The notes beneath the pieces were generated by a model. That model had not been told where the DNA came from. It saw only the letters and a program-made list of their open reading frames with translations, and ran no database searches. DNA of 64,000 nt from JACZYA01 sp965247455 (GTDB lineage Bacteria > Acidobacteriota > Terriglobia > Acidiferrales > 2-02-FULL-67-57), in the NCBI GenBank assembly GCA_965247455.1, contig CBDFHE010000017.1, positions 186,001 to 250,000 of the forward strand. Reading direction: 5' to 3'. Of the stretch, positions 7,987 through 16,672 are shown one piece after another (position 1 is the stretch's first letter; every line of letters starts with the position of its first letter). Both the position numbers and the translations under genes were made by a program.

Positions 7987-8017
7987 AAAGAGAGCGGGCT
8001 TCCGCCCGCTCTCTTTT
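7987..8017. terminator. Strong rho-independent terminator
   Basis: AGAGAGCGGGC and GCCCGCTCTCT form a perfect 11-bp stem with a TTCC loop, followed by CTTTTT on the + strand. The reverse strand also has a partly T-rich tail (CTTTCTT), so it can separate the cassette region from the convergent M28 peptidase gene. Confidence 0.85.
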
Positions 8018-8155
8018 TGTTCAGCACAACAACGGTCCGCAGCTACCGCCCCTTCACACTCACCGAAATCTCCGCCCCACTCCGCCGCTCAATCCGCGTC
8101 TCCAAATCCTGATGATTCTCAATCGCTTCCACTAGGAGAACGGGTGTAAGCTTTT

Positions 8156-10336
8156 TCACTGGACTTGCCTCCCAGCAGACTCAAGTGTATCAGTGGCGCG
8201 GTTGATGGCTGCGGTCAGCGCTTCCAGTTGGTGGCGGGCTTGGTCGAAGTCGCCGGCGTCAATACTTTCATGCACGCCGGGTAACGGCACCGAGGCGTAG
8301 CCGGTGTAGGTGCCGGGAGCGAAGATGGCGTGCCGGAACCAGGGCCGCCCCGGCAATCCCTCCGGCAGCAGGAAGGCTTGCTCGGCCTCCACCAGGGCGC
8401 GGTTGACGCGGTCGAGGTGCGGCGGCTGGAGGCCTTGCGCCAGTGCCCACTCGTACTTCTCGCATAGGTCTTTGCCAGCCTCGGCCAGCCGCCGGGCGGC
8501 CTTCTCGGCCGGGGCAAAGTCGAGCTCGCCGGCTTGGCCCAGCAGCGCCAGCTTGTTGCGAATACCTTTCACGTAGCGCTGGATTTCCCGACCGTAGGCT
8601 TGGTAGTCGAAGGGCAGCAGGTCGGCTTGGGCCAGGCGCAGGGCCTGCAAGCCGTAGTAGCGGGCGGCGGCGACGTGGTAGAGGAACTCCGGGTCGCCGA
8701 ATTCTTTCATCCAGCGATGGTTGTCGAAGATGGAGTGATAGACGCCGTAGTCGCCGCCGAAGCCGAAGTTGGTGGCGGGGATGCCGAGGTGGTCGAGGAA
8801 GGCGGTGTAGTCGGAGCCGCTGCCGAGGTTGCCGATGTTGATGCGGCGCTCGGCGATGGGTTTGGGTTCGGCGCCTCCGCCGCTGGTGGCGCGGCCAGGA
8901 ACCACTCCCCGCTGCAACCGCTCGCGCAGCCGCTGGTTGGCGCGCTCCAGCACCGAGCCGCCCTTGGGGTCGGCGACGTCGGCCGCCACCTCGCGCAGGA
9001 ATTCTTTCAGCGAGGGCACGGCGGAAGCGCCGAAGCGGTCGCCGGCCACGGCGGAGTCCAGGTTCAGGTAGGCGACGGCTTTCTGTTGCAGCTCAGCGGC
9101 ATGCTTTTCCGTCCACTCGGTGGAACCGATCAGCCCTTGCTCTTCGGCGTCCCAACTGCACAGCCAGAGCGAGCGCCGCGGCCGCCAGCCCGTGCGCAGC
9201 AGGGCGCCCAAGCCGCGCGCCATCTCCAGCATGGCGGTGGTGCCGCTGTTGGGGTCCACGCCGCCGTAAGTCCAAGCATCGCGGTGGTTGCCCAGCACGA
9301 TGATCTCGTCCGGGCGCTCGGCGCCGCGAATCTTGGCCACCACGTTCCAGACCGGCTTGACGGCGTGGTCCATGCGCACACGCAGCCTGACCTTCGCCGG
9401 GCCGGGACCGAGGTGGTAGGCGAAGGGCAGCCCACCCTGCCACTCGCGCGGCGCCACCGGCCCGCTGAGGTTCTCCAGGATGATACGGGCGTCGGCATAA
9501 GAGAGGGGCAGCACCGGCAGGTGGGTCATGTTGGTGGCGTCGGCGGGAGCGATGCGCGGTGCGCCTGCGACCGAAGGGCCGTCGGGGGTGGTGGGGTCGC
9601 CGGGGTAGTGGAAGATGTAGAGCACCGAGCCGCGCTGCACGCCCGAGGCCGGCCGCCAGGGGCCGTCGGGATAGGTATCGCCGCCGTGGTAGCCGTCGTC
9701 TTCCGGGTCGGAGTAGATGATCAGCGCCGCCGCTTTGTTTTCTTCCGCCACTTTGGCTTTCACGCCGCGGAAGCTGCCGCCGTAGCGCGCAATCACTATT
9801 TTGCCTTCCGCCGAGACATCTTCGGAGCGCAGGCGCTGGTAGTCGGCCGGCAGGCCGTGGTGGGCATAGACGACCTCGGCGGTGGCGTCACCCGAGGCCG
9901 AGTAGCCGTTGAAGCCCATCAAGGTGCGGCGGTCGGCGGAAGCTGGGTCGGCTTCAACGTATTCGGGGCGCGGGCCCGACCAGCGCACGGGTTCTAGGAG
10001 CTCCAGTTTCACCTCGCGGGGTTCAGTGAGCAGCACGTGGAATTCTTCGATTTCGGCTTCGAGACCGTAGCTGCGAAACTGCTCCAGGACGTATTCGGCC
10101 GTGCGGCGGTCGGCGGGGCTGCCGGCCACGTGCGGCTCGGCGGTCAGGGTCTTGTGGTGGGTCTCGGCGCGGGCGGGGTCGGTCACGGCCAGGAACTTTT
10201 CTTCCAGCGCGCGCTGCGCCTGACTACGCGCGGGGGTGAAGCCGCGCAGCGGCTCTTCCGGCGGGTCGGAAGCGACCAAGGCCGTCGCCACCAGCAGGAT
10301 GAGGAAACTCAAGGGCCGTCGATGCCGCGTGCGCAT
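8156..10336 (-). CDS. Secreted M28 peptidase, glutamate carboxypeptidase II-like
   Basis: The 726-residue protein resembles the PSMA/glutamate carboxypeptidase II group of zinc aminopeptidases or carboxypeptidases. After a hydrophobic signal sequence (about 8-23) come a protease-associated domain (about 150-300) and the M28 core. The five metal ligands of the family can be placed at H351 (GNHRDAW), D361, E399 (DAEEQG, beside catalytic E398), D427 (NLDSAV) and H534 (YHSIFD). A helical dimerisation-type domain follows. The start at 10336 has GAGGAGG five bases upstream; an in-frame extension to 10459 lacks a signal sequence at its front. It probably degrades peptides in the periplasm. Confidence 0.88.
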   Translation of the reverse strand: MRTRHRRPLSFLILLVATALVASDPPEEPLRGFTPARSQAQRALEEKFLAVTDPARAETHHKTLTAEPHVAGSPADRRTAEYVLEQFRSYGLEAEIEEFHVLLTEPREVKLELLEPVRWSGPRPEYVEADPASADRRTLMGFNGYSASGDATAEVVYAHHGLPADYQRLRSEDVSAEGKIVIARYGGSFRGVKAKVAEENKAAALIIYSDPEDDGYHGGDTYPDGPWRPASGVQRGSVLYIFHYPGDPTTPDGPSVAGAPRIAPADATNMTHLPVLPLSYADARIILENLSGPVAPREWQGGLPFAYHLGPGPAKVRLRVRMDHAVKPVWNVVAKIRGAERPDEIIVLGNHRDAWTYGGVDPNSGTTAMLEMARGLGALLRTGWRPRRSLWLCSWDAEEQGLIGSTEWTEKHAAELQQKAVAYLNLDSAVAGDRFGASAVPSLKEFLREVAADVADPKGGSVLERANQRLRERLQRGVVPGRATSGGGAEPKPIAERRINIGNLGSGSDYTAFLDHLGIPATNFGFGGDYGVYHSIFDNHRWMKEFGDPEFLYHVAAARYYGLQALRLAQADLLPFDYQAYGREIQRYVKGIRNKLALLGQAGELDFAPAEKAARRLAEAGKDLCEKYEWALAQGLQPPHLDRVNRALVEAEQAFLLPEGLPGRPWFRHAIFAPGTYTGYASVPLPGVHESIDAGDFDQARHQLEALTAAINRATDTLESAGRQVQ

Positions 10337-10419
10337 AGAACCTCCTCGAAAATTGTTTGGGGTCAAGAGCGAAGAGTCTAGCGCAACCCCGCAGGCGCAA
10401 CAAGCAAACCCGCATGGAT

Positions 10420-10634
10420 GGTGGTGTCTTAATTTGAGCGATTCCGAACTCGGTGCCAACTCGCACCGAGCCCTGCGGCCTGCCTGCGGTAGGCAGGCGG
10501 GGGGCCCTTCGGCTTTGCTCAGGACAGGCCGCAGGGCTTTTTGCTTCCCCCAGGCAGGGGCTTGTCCTGAAGGCTTCAGCCCGAGGGCTCGCCCTGAAGG
10601 GCCTGGGGGCTCTGTGTGAAATTAGGACACCACC
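10420..10634. repeat. MITE-like element, GGTAGTGTCC family (copy 1)
   Basis: The ends GGTGGTGTCTTAATTT and AAATTAGGACACCACC are inverted repeats. Flanking CGCATGGAT (10411-10419) and CGCATGGGT (10635-10643) agree at 8 of 9 bases and look like a target duplication. The interior is GC-rich, has internal fold-back segments such as CTCGGTGCC/GGGCTC and a TGCCTGCGGTAGGCAGG palindrome, and carries no gene. It fills most of the 408-bp gap between the peptidase and the response regulator. Confidence 0.7.
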
Positions 10635-10744
10635 CGCATGGGTTCCTGCCGTCGCCTCTTCTTGTCTTGCTGTGCGGTCTAGCCGGTAGCAAAGCGGAGG
10701 AGGAAGTCGGCGTAGCCTTTTTCTTCGCGCTGCGGGCAGGCTGG

Positions 10745-11464
10745 CTAGGCGGTCAGGGTGGCCTGGGCGCGTTCGACGAGCTCGGTCAAGCGGTGCAGCG
10801 TTTCGGGAACCACGCCCACGAAGTGAAGGCCGACCTGGTGGTTGGGTGCGGCCCGGCCCGAGCCGGCGAAGACGGTCACGCGGGCCACATGGGCGGTGAG
10901 CTCGTAGGGCTGCGCGTCGCGCGGCAAGCTGAATCCCACGTTCACCCAACCCTGTAGCGGCGGGGCTTCTTCCAGCGCCACCAGCATGCCGGTGGTGCTG
11001 AGGTTTAGGGTTCGTCCCTTGACTTGGTGCTGGTTCCACACGCAGACCACCGGAGTGCGCACCGGGATGCGCGGGGCGGTGCGGCGCTCATCCAGCATCA
11101 ACCCGCGGATGCCGTTAAGCAGGACGCGAACCTGCTGCATGCTTACCGGCTTGGGCAGAAAGAAATTGATGCCCATGCGGAGACTTTCCTCCCGCAGCTC
11201 AGGCGTGGCAAAGCCGGTGAGCATAACAATCGGGCAATGCGCGTTCACGGAGGAGTCGCGAATGCGCCGGGCCAGCTTCAGCCCGCTCAGTTCGGGCATG
11301 TTCCAGTCCAGGAAAACGCCGTCGAACCGTTCCCGCTCAACCTGCTCGGCCGCCTGCGGGCTCGATTGCACGCAATGAGGTTCAGCGCCCTCCCGGGTCA
11401 GCACTTCGCCCAACAGGTAGAGAACCTGCCGGTCGTCATCCACTACCAGGATTTTAGCTTTCAT
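10745..11464 (-). CDS. Response regulator with PilZ output domain
   Basis: The 239-residue protein joins a receiver domain (1-122) to a PilZ domain (about 125-235). Receiver residues are all present: D9, D10, phospho-acceptor D53, T83 and K105. The PilZ part has RRTAPRIPVR at 127-136 and NLSTTG at 154-159, which matches the RxxxR and (D/N)xSxxG c-di-GMP binding motifs. It should link a histidine kinase signal with c-di-GMP, perhaps in motility, surface growth or polysaccharide output. No kinase is adjacent, so it is an orphan regulator. The start ATG at 11464 begins directly with the receiver fold. Confidence 0.88.
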   Translation of the reverse strand: MKAKILVVDDDRQVLYLLGEVLTREGAEPHCVQSSPQAAEQVERERFDGVFLDWNMPELSGLKLARRIRDSSVNAHCPIVMLTGFATPELREESLRMGINFFLPKPVSMQQVRVLLNGIRGLMLDERRTAPRIPVRTPVVCVWNQHQVKGRTLNLSTTGMLVALEEAPPLQGWVNVGFSLPRDAQPYELTAHVARVTVFAGSGRAAPNHQVGLHFVGVVPETLHRLTELVERAQATLTA

Positions 11465-11679
11465 TCCAAGCTCTGTTTCGGTGCCGCCTCTGGCTGCCTG
11501 GATAACTTCTCTACTAATGGTGTTGTCGGCTGGAGATTAGAAAACTTTAATGCCGAGGGCGAAAAAATCTTCGGCGGGGTGCTGGAATGGCAGTCCTGCG
11601 CACCGAACGTCTATCCTCTTGACTTGTAGAGGCTTGCGCGCTGGCAGCGGGCGCGCTACACTGCGCTCCTCACACGGCC

Positions 11680-12738
11680 ATGATAAAAACCATCGAGTGG
11701 ACCGAGAAGGGCGTGGTTCTGATTGACCAGCTCGAGCTGCCCGCCCGCGAGCTCTATCGCACCTGTACGAGCTACGAAGAAGTCGCCGATGCCATCCGGC
11801 GCATGGTGATTCGCGGCGCGCCCGCCATCGGTGTGGCGGCGGCCATGGGCATTGCGTTGGGCGTGAAGAACGCGCAGGCCAAAGACCTGCCGGAGTTGGA
11901 GCGGGAGTTAAACCACATCTGCGAAGTGCTGGGGAAGACCCGGCCCACGGCGGTCAACCTCTTTTGGGCGATTGAGCGCATGCGGGCGACTTTTCGACGC
12001 GCCGCCGGCGGCGGCGTAGAAGCGGTCCGCGCGGCGCTGGTGGAAGACGCCCAGCGCATCTGCGCCGAAGACCTGGCCCAGTGCGAAGCCATCGCGCGAC
12101 ACGGCGGCGCGCTGCTGCCGGCGCAAGGCCGTGTGCTGACCCACTGCAACGCCGGGGCGCTCTGCGCCGCCGGCGGCTACGGGACGGCGCTGGGTGTCAT
12201 CCGGGGCGCGGTCGAGTTGCAGAAGCAGGTGCAGGTGCTGGCCACCGAGACCCGGCCTTACCTGCAAGGCGCGCGGCTGACCGCCTGGGAGCTGCACCAC
12301 GACCACATCCCGGTCACCCTCATCACCGACAATATGGTGGGCCACATGATGAAGACCAGCCAGGTCAACTGCGTGGTGGTGGGCGCCGACCGCATCGCCG
12401 CCAACGGCGACACCGCCAACAAGATCGGCACCTATACCATTGCGGTGCTGGCCCGCGAGCACAACCTGCCCTTCTACGTGGCCGCGCCTTTCAGCTCGAT
12501 TGACCTCTCGCTGCCCTCGGGCGAGAGCATTCCGATTGAAGAGCGCTCGCCGGAAGAAGTCACCCATATCGGTTCGACGCGCATCGCCCCCGAGGATGTG
12601 CCCGCGCGTCACCCGGCCTTCGACGTTACGCCGGCACGGCTGATCGCTGCCATCGTCACCGAGCGCGGCGTCGCCCGCCCGCCCTTCGAGCAGTCCTTGA
12701 AAGAGTTGGCCGCCACGGCAAGCTTTTTCACCGTATAG
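11680..12738 (+). CDS. mtnA: S-methyl-5-thioribose-1-phosphate isomerase
   Basis: MtnA converts methylthioribose-1-phosphate to methylthioribulose-1-phosphate in methionine salvage. The 352-residue length is typical. Diagnostic segments are RGAPAIGVAAAMG (45-57), HCNAGALCAAGGYGTA with catalytic Cys162, TRPYLQGARLTAWEL (191-205) and GADRIAANGD with catalytic Asp237. The same fold occurs in eIF2B-like proteins, but the Cys/Asp pair supports the isomerase. No other methionine-salvage gene is nearby. The next gene, a methyltransferase, starts 25 bp after its stop, so the two may be co-transcribed. Confidence 0.95.
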   Translation: MIKTIEWTEKGVVLIDQLELPARELYRTCTSYEEVADAIRRMVIRGAPAIGVAAAMGIALGVKNAQAKDLPELERELNHICEVLGKTRPTAVNLFWAIERMRATFRRAAGGGVEAVRAALVEDAQRICAEDLAQCEAIARHGGALLPAQGRVLTHCNAGALCAAGGYGTALGVIRGAVELQKQVQVLATETRPYLQGARLTAWELHHDHIPVTLITDNMVGHMMKTSQVNCVVVGADRIAANGDTANKIGTYTIAVLAREHNLPFYVAAPFSSIDLSLPSGESIPIEERSPEEVTHIGSTRIAPEDVPARHPAFDVTPARLIAAIVTERGVARPPFEQSLKELAATASFFTV

Positions 12739-12763
12739 CCTCGACATAAATGGAGGTGGTTCG

Positions 12764-13798
12764 ATGGATGGCGAGAGAGAAGGCGTGGACACTGCACAGT
12801 TGACCCCTGGTCGAATCATGCAACTCGGTCTCGGCTTCTGGGGGTCCAAGGCCCTGCTGAGCGCGGTGGAGTTGGGCGTGTTCACCGAGCTGGCGAAGGA
12901 ACCACTCGATGCGAAGATGTTGGCGGAACGGCTGCGGCTGCACCCGCGCAGTGCGCGCGACTTTTTTGATGCCCTGGTGGCTCTTGGGATGCTACACCGA
13001 AACCGCAGCAAGTATACGAACACCACCGAGACGGACTTCTTCCTCGACCGCGCCAAACCCTCCTACGTGGGCGGCATGCTGGAAATGGCCAACGCGCGCT
13101 TGTACCCCTTCTGGGGGTCACTGACCGAAGCCCTGCGCACGGGTAAGCCGCAGAACGAAATCAAGAAGGGCCAGGATTTGTTTTCCGCTCTCTACGGCGA
13201 CCCGAAGCGCCTGCGGATGTTTCTGCAAGGCATGACCGGCCTCAGCCTAGGGGCGGCTCGCGTTATTGCTGCCAAGTTCCCCTGGGGCGAGTACAAGACC
13301 TTCATTGACATCGGGGGCGCGCAGGGCGGCGTGCCGGTGCAGGTTGCCTTGGCGCATGACCACGTCAGCGGAGGAAACTTCGACTTGCCGGTGGTCGGCC
13401 CCATCTTTGAAGAGTACGTGGCCTCGTTTGGTCTGAGCGGTCGCCTGCGTTTCTATCCGGGAGATTTCTTCAAAGACCCGCTGCCGCAGGCCGACGTGCT
13501 TATCATGGGCCACATCCTGCACGACTGGAATCTCGAAGAGAAGAAGATGCTGATTACCAAGGCCTACAAGAAGCTTCCCGCCGGAGGAGCACTGATCGTC
13601 TTTGAAGCTGTGATCGATGACGAACGGCGCAAGAATGCCTTCGGCCTGCTGATGAGCCTGAACATGCTGATCGAGACGCAAGGCGGGTTCGACTACACGG
13701 GAGCCGATTGTTCGGGCTGGATGCGGGAGATCGGTTTCCAGAAAACGCGGATCGAACATCTGGATGGGCCCGACTCGATGGTGATCGGCTTCAAGTAA
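12764..13798 (+). CDS. SAM-dependent O-methyltransferase, acetylserotonin OMT-like
   Basis: The 344-residue protein has the two-part layout of small-molecule O-methyltransferases. A winged-helix dimerisation domain (about 15-95) is followed by a SAM-binding Rossmann domain with FIDIGGAQGG (180-189). GHILHDW (249-255) gives the likely catalytic histidine. The family includes hydroxyneurosporene, hydroxyindole and polyketide methyltransferases, so the substrate cannot be named. GGAGG lies 8 bases before the ATG, and 25 bp separate it from mtnA. An insertion sequence begins 2 bp after its stop codon, so its natural downstream context is lost. Confidence 0.85.
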   Translation: MDGEREGVDTAQLTPGRIMQLGLGFWGSKALLSAVELGVFTELAKEPLDAKMLAERLRLHPRSARDFFDALVALGMLHRNRSKYTNTTETDFFLDRAKPSYVGGMLEMANARLYPFWGSLTEALRTGKPQNEIKKGQDLFSALYGDPKRLRMFLQGMTGLSLGAARVIAAKFPWGEYKTFIDIGGAQGGVPVQVALAHDHVSGGNFDLPVVGPIFEEYVASFGLSGRLRFYPGDFFKDPLPQADVLIMGHILHDWNLEEKKMLITKAYKKLPAGGALIVFEAVIDDERRKNAFGLLMSLNMLIETQGGFDYTGADCSGWMREIGFQKTRIEHLDGPDSMVIGFK

Positions 13799-13800
13799 CG

Positions 13801-15190
13801 CATGTCAACGCAAAGTAGAAATGTCCGGTTTTTTGCCAGATAGAAATGTCCTCCTCCAAGGGTGATCGGGAGGGGGAATGTACTTTCGTTTGCCTTTCCT
13901 TGGGCCCGCAAGCCCCGTAGGCCGTAGGCCGAAGGGGGTTGCGGGCGCGGGCGGCGGGCTCGGGCAGGGCCGCAGGCTGAGATAAGAGCCGCGGAAGCGG
14001 ACCCAGCGGCTGCCGTCGAGCCGCCGTTCGACCTCCACCCGCGCCCCCCGCAACCCCGCTCGCACCTGGGCGCGCGGGATCGCCCAGCGCTGGCCCTGCC
14101 AGCGCACGGTGTAGTCGCCTGCCACCCGGCGCGGTTCGCGCACGCTCAGGATTGACTCCAGCCGCTGGGTGCCTCCCAGCGGGCGGTGGGCATCGTGCGG
14201 CTGGCGCGGAGCGACGGTGAAGCGCTGCTCCCAGAAAGGCAGGAAGACTGCTGCCAGGAAGCGGTTGGCCTGCTCCACCGTGTGCACCCCGGCCAGGCGC
14301 ATCTCCTTGACCAGGCGGTCCTGCAAGGTGCCGAATAGTCTCTCGATGCGCCCCTTGGCCTGGGGGCTGTGGGCGGGAATCCACTCGATCCCCAACTCCT
14401 GCAGGGCCCGCCCGATCTGGGTGCGGGCCGGCTGACCGCCGAGCTGCTCGTCGAGCCGGGCCGAGCGGGTGGTGCGGAACAGGCTGCTTTTGTCGGTATA
14501 GAGTGCCCGCGGCCGTCCCCAGCGCCGGAGCCAGCCTGCCAGGGTGCGCAGGTTTTCCTCGGTCGAGTCCTGGGCGGCGAAGCGGCCCCAGACCCGGCTG
14601 GTAGCGTCGTCGATCAGCGCGATCAACTGCACGGGAGGTCCGCGCCGCTCCAACCAGCGATAGGGCGAGCTGTCCATCATCACCAACTCGCCGAAGGCGG
14701 CCCGCCGCTCTCGCCAGACGTGCACCGCCGGCCTCCGCTGCCGGCGCGACCGCCACAGCCCGGCGGCGGTCATCCACTGCCGCAGCGTCTCCCGGCTGAC
14801 CTGCCACCCATCTCGCGCCAGGTGCTCGCTGGCCAGCGTGGGCCCAAAGTCGGCGTAGCGCCGCCGCACCTGGGCCAGGATGCGCCCCTGGAGGGCCGCT
14901 GGAATCTTCCGGTTCGAGGGCCGCCCCCGCAGCCGATGCACTACGCCCCTGTCCCCCTCCGCCCGCACCCGTCTCAGCAGACGCCGCAGGTGGCGTACGC
15001 TCACCTGCACCCGCCGGCCCGCTTCCACCTGGGTCAGATAGCCCTGCTCGACTTGGTGGAGTACCTTCAACCGATCCTGCTCCCGTTGGCTCAATTCGAT
15101 TCGCTCCTCTCTCATCGTCCCTCCTGGCCCTGATGAAAGAGGACATTCCTACTTTGCGCAAATAGGACATTCTCACTTTGCAGCTACATG
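13801..15190 (-). mobile_element. ISNCY-type insertion sequence
   Basis: A 1390-bp element with inverted ends starting CATGT and sharing GCAAAGTNNNAATGTCC. Each end carries the motif twice as spaced direct repeats: GCAAAGTAGAAATGTCC then GATAGAAATGTCC on the left, and the matching pair on the right in inverse. They probably act as transposase binding sites. I could not identify a target duplication. It lies 2 bp past the methyltransferase stop. Confidence 0.8.
13805..15115 (-). CDS. Integrase-core transposase of the ISNCY element
   Basis: The 436-residue transposase has an N-terminal helix-turn-helix region (about 8-55) and an integrase-type DDE core. Catalytic acids can be seen in MMDSSPYRW, YTDKSSLF and SPQAKGRIERLFGTLQ, the last giving the E in the usual K/R-rich helix. 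The C-terminal 90 residues are basic and Pro-rich. The order and spacing fit the ISNCY (ISPlu15-like) or IS481-like groups; the ATGTCC-rich ends favour ISNCY. The frame is intact, so it may be active. A longer overlapping frame on the same strand is a shadow. Confidence 0.85.
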   Translation of the reverse strand: MREERIELSQREQDRLKVLHQVEQGYLTQVEAGRRVQVSVRHLRRLLRRVRAEGDRGVVHRLRGRPSNRKIPAALQGRILAQVRRRYADFGPTLASEHLARDGWQVSRETLRQWMTAAGLWRSRRQRRPAVHVWRERRAAFGELVMMDSSPYRWLERRGPPVQLIALIDDATSRVWGRFAAQDSTEENLRTLAGWLRRWGRPRALYTDKSSLFRTTRSARLDEQLGGQPARTQIGRALQELGIEWIPAHSPQAKGRIERLFGTLQDRLVKEMRLAGVHTVEQANRFLAAVFLPFWEQRFTVAPRQPHDAHRPLGGTQRLESILSVREPRRVAGDYTVRWQGQRWAIPRAQVRAGLRGARVEVERRLDGSRWVRFRGSYLSLRPCPSPPPAPATPFGLRPTGLAGPRKGKRKYIPPPDHPWRRTFLSGKKPDISTLR

Positions 15191-15421
15191 GCGAAACTGG
15201 TAGGCAGAAGCGACAGGGGGCATGCTCCTCCCCTACCCTAGGAAGCATGATCGAGCGGGTGCGGAGCACCTCCTCTTCCGGACTAGAGTTTTCTCTTCTA
15301 CGAGCGGCAGCGGGGCCCTTCAGCAGGCCCCCCTCGGCTGCGCTCGGGACAAGCCCTTCGAAAACGCGAGCCGCTCGGTTACACTAATGCTTCCCGGTGG
15401 AGGCAACCTAGGAGGAGTACT

Positions 15422-16153
15422 GTGCGCACAATGAGGCGAGAGCCACGGCATTGCCTGGCGCTGACTGTGCTGCTGGTTGCGCTGGCGGGAGGAGCAAACG
15501 GGGGCGGCGTGGAAGCGGGGGAGGCGGCGGGGCAGGCCCCGAGAACGGGGCAGGCAGCCGGCGGCGACGACGGTTTGTGGGAAGGGATGACGGAGCCGAA
15601 CGCCGCCTACGATTGGCTGCGTCCGCCCGACGGGGTCTTCCAGCAAGCGCTCGAACGGCTGACCGAGGGCCGGGAACCTGGGGTTCCTCTCTACACCTAC
15701 CAATGCGGAGAAATGCTGGGCTGCCGACGGAGGTTTCGGTTCCGGAAGAAGCGCTCGCTGGCCCGGCTCAACTTTCTCACCCCGATCCGCCTGGTGGTGG
15801 AGGACATCCGCCGGCACCACAGCGGGCATGAAGCCATACCGAGCCCGGAAGAGTGGAGCGGCCAGCGGGGCGTGTTCGGGATTTCGTTACTGATCCAGGC
15901 CAAGAAGAGAAGCGACAAACCCCGCATTGCGCTCCGGGTGGGAGAGGAGGTTCTGCTCCCGGCAGGCATGGCGGTGACGAACCGAACATTGGAGTCCTGT
16001 TGGGTGGGCGGAGGCAACAGATGCTGGCGCAGCCTCCTGACGGCCACCTTCGAGGTGGCGGGAGAAACAGCCCTGCGGGGCACAGGCCTGATTCGCGTCG
16101 AATGGGCGAAGGAGAAAGCGGAAGTCCCCATCAACCTTGACTACTTGCGCTAG
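15422..16153 (+). CDS. Secreted protein of unknown function
   Basis: The 243-residue product starts at GTG 15422, chosen over ATG 15431 because AGGAGGAG lies 5 bases before the GTG. Residues 10-27 are a hydrophobic signal sequence. A Gly/Ala-rich linker (28-50) follows, then a mixed domain with YQCGEMLGCRRRF and, near the end, SCWVGGGNRCWR. The four cysteines could form disulfides after export. I do not recognise the family. It stands alone between an insertion element and gene debris. Confidence 0.6.
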   Translation: MRTMRREPRHCLALTVLLVALAGGANGGGVEAGEAAGQAPRTGQAAGGDDGLWEGMTEPNAAYDWLRPPDGVFQQALERLTEGREPGVPLYTYQCGEMLGCRRRFRFRKKRSLARLNFLTPIRLVVEDIRRHHSGHEAIPSPEEWSGQRGVFGISLLIQAKKRSDKPRIALRVGEEVLLPAGMAVTNRTLESCWVGGGNRCWRSLLTATFEVAGETALRGTGLIRVEWAKEKAEVPINLDYLR

Positions 16154-16185
16154 CCCCCCTGCGTTGACTTGCCTGGGGGCGGAGC

Positions 16186-16254
16186 CTATTCGTACCGCAA
16201 CGCGACCATCGGGTCGAACTTGGCAGCGCGCTGGTGGAGAATCCCAGCAACCAA
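16186..16254 (-). pseudogene. C-terminal remnant of an FtsX/MacB-type permease
   Basis: The frame LVAGILHQRAAKFDPMVALRYE* agrees closely with the ending of acidobacterial ADOP-type ABC permeases (consensus close to ARRAAKVDPMVALRYE). Only about 22 codons remain. On the other strand a second remnant begins at almost the same place, so this is a junction between two broken genes. Confidence 0.4.
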
Positions 16255-16413
16255 TCGGCGGCGGTCTCGCTCGGACAAGGCATCACCTATCGGGTGCGGC
16301 CCAATTGGGTGGTGGACTTCGCCGTGCGCGAGCTGGGCCTGGCGGAGGGCCGAGCCGACTACCAAATCCTCGCCGGCCTCACCGTCAACCTCGGCCGCCT
16401 GCGCGAGTGGTAG
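16237..16413 (+). pseudogene. C-terminal remnant of an outer-membrane beta-barrel protein
   Basis: The frame ending in TAG at 16411-16413 reads NPSNQSAAVSLGQGITYR, then RPNWVVDFAVRELGL and TVNLGRLREW. Alternating hydrophobic residues and a terminal aromatic residue are typical of the last strands of a transporter-like beta-barrel, such as the phenol-degradation MetA-type group. No start or upstream part is present. The family assignment is a guess from pattern. Confidence 0.4.
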
Positions 16414-16672
16414 GTAAAACGGAGCGCAAGCAGAAAAGCGCGAGGCGAGCCCCTTGCGTGATGCCACGGGCAGAAGCCCGTGGGCTGAACAGGCTAGGAG
16501 TTGATGGAATCCCCCGCGGCAGGGGCCGCAGGGCTCGGTGCGAAGCGGGGCGTGCGTCTTTTGCGGAGTTTGCAGTTTGGCTGTGTTGGCGGTCTTGAAA
16601 GAGCGGAGGTTTGCGGGTTGATTGCTTGATTGGTTTGAGGCAGACTGCGGGCGCGAACGGGGGGCGGCGTCC
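16414..16672. other. Intergenic, repeat debris
   Basis: GC-rich sequence containing the recurring module GGGGCCGCAGGGCTCGGTG that also occurs inside the MITE-like elements. I see no gene and no clear promoter. A GGGGGG tract 8 bases before the permease ATG may serve as its ribosome-binding site. Confidence 0.5.

Noticed and set aside
8534..9997. 487-residue + strand frame opposite the M28 peptidase
   Set aside because: Low-complexity Gly/Val/Ala/His shadow of the peptidase codons; the peptidase has all catalytic residues.
13791..15269. 492-residue frame on the same strand as the ISNCY transposase
   Set aside because: It overlaps the well-supported transposase in another frame and is dominated by Gly, Ala, Arg and Pro.
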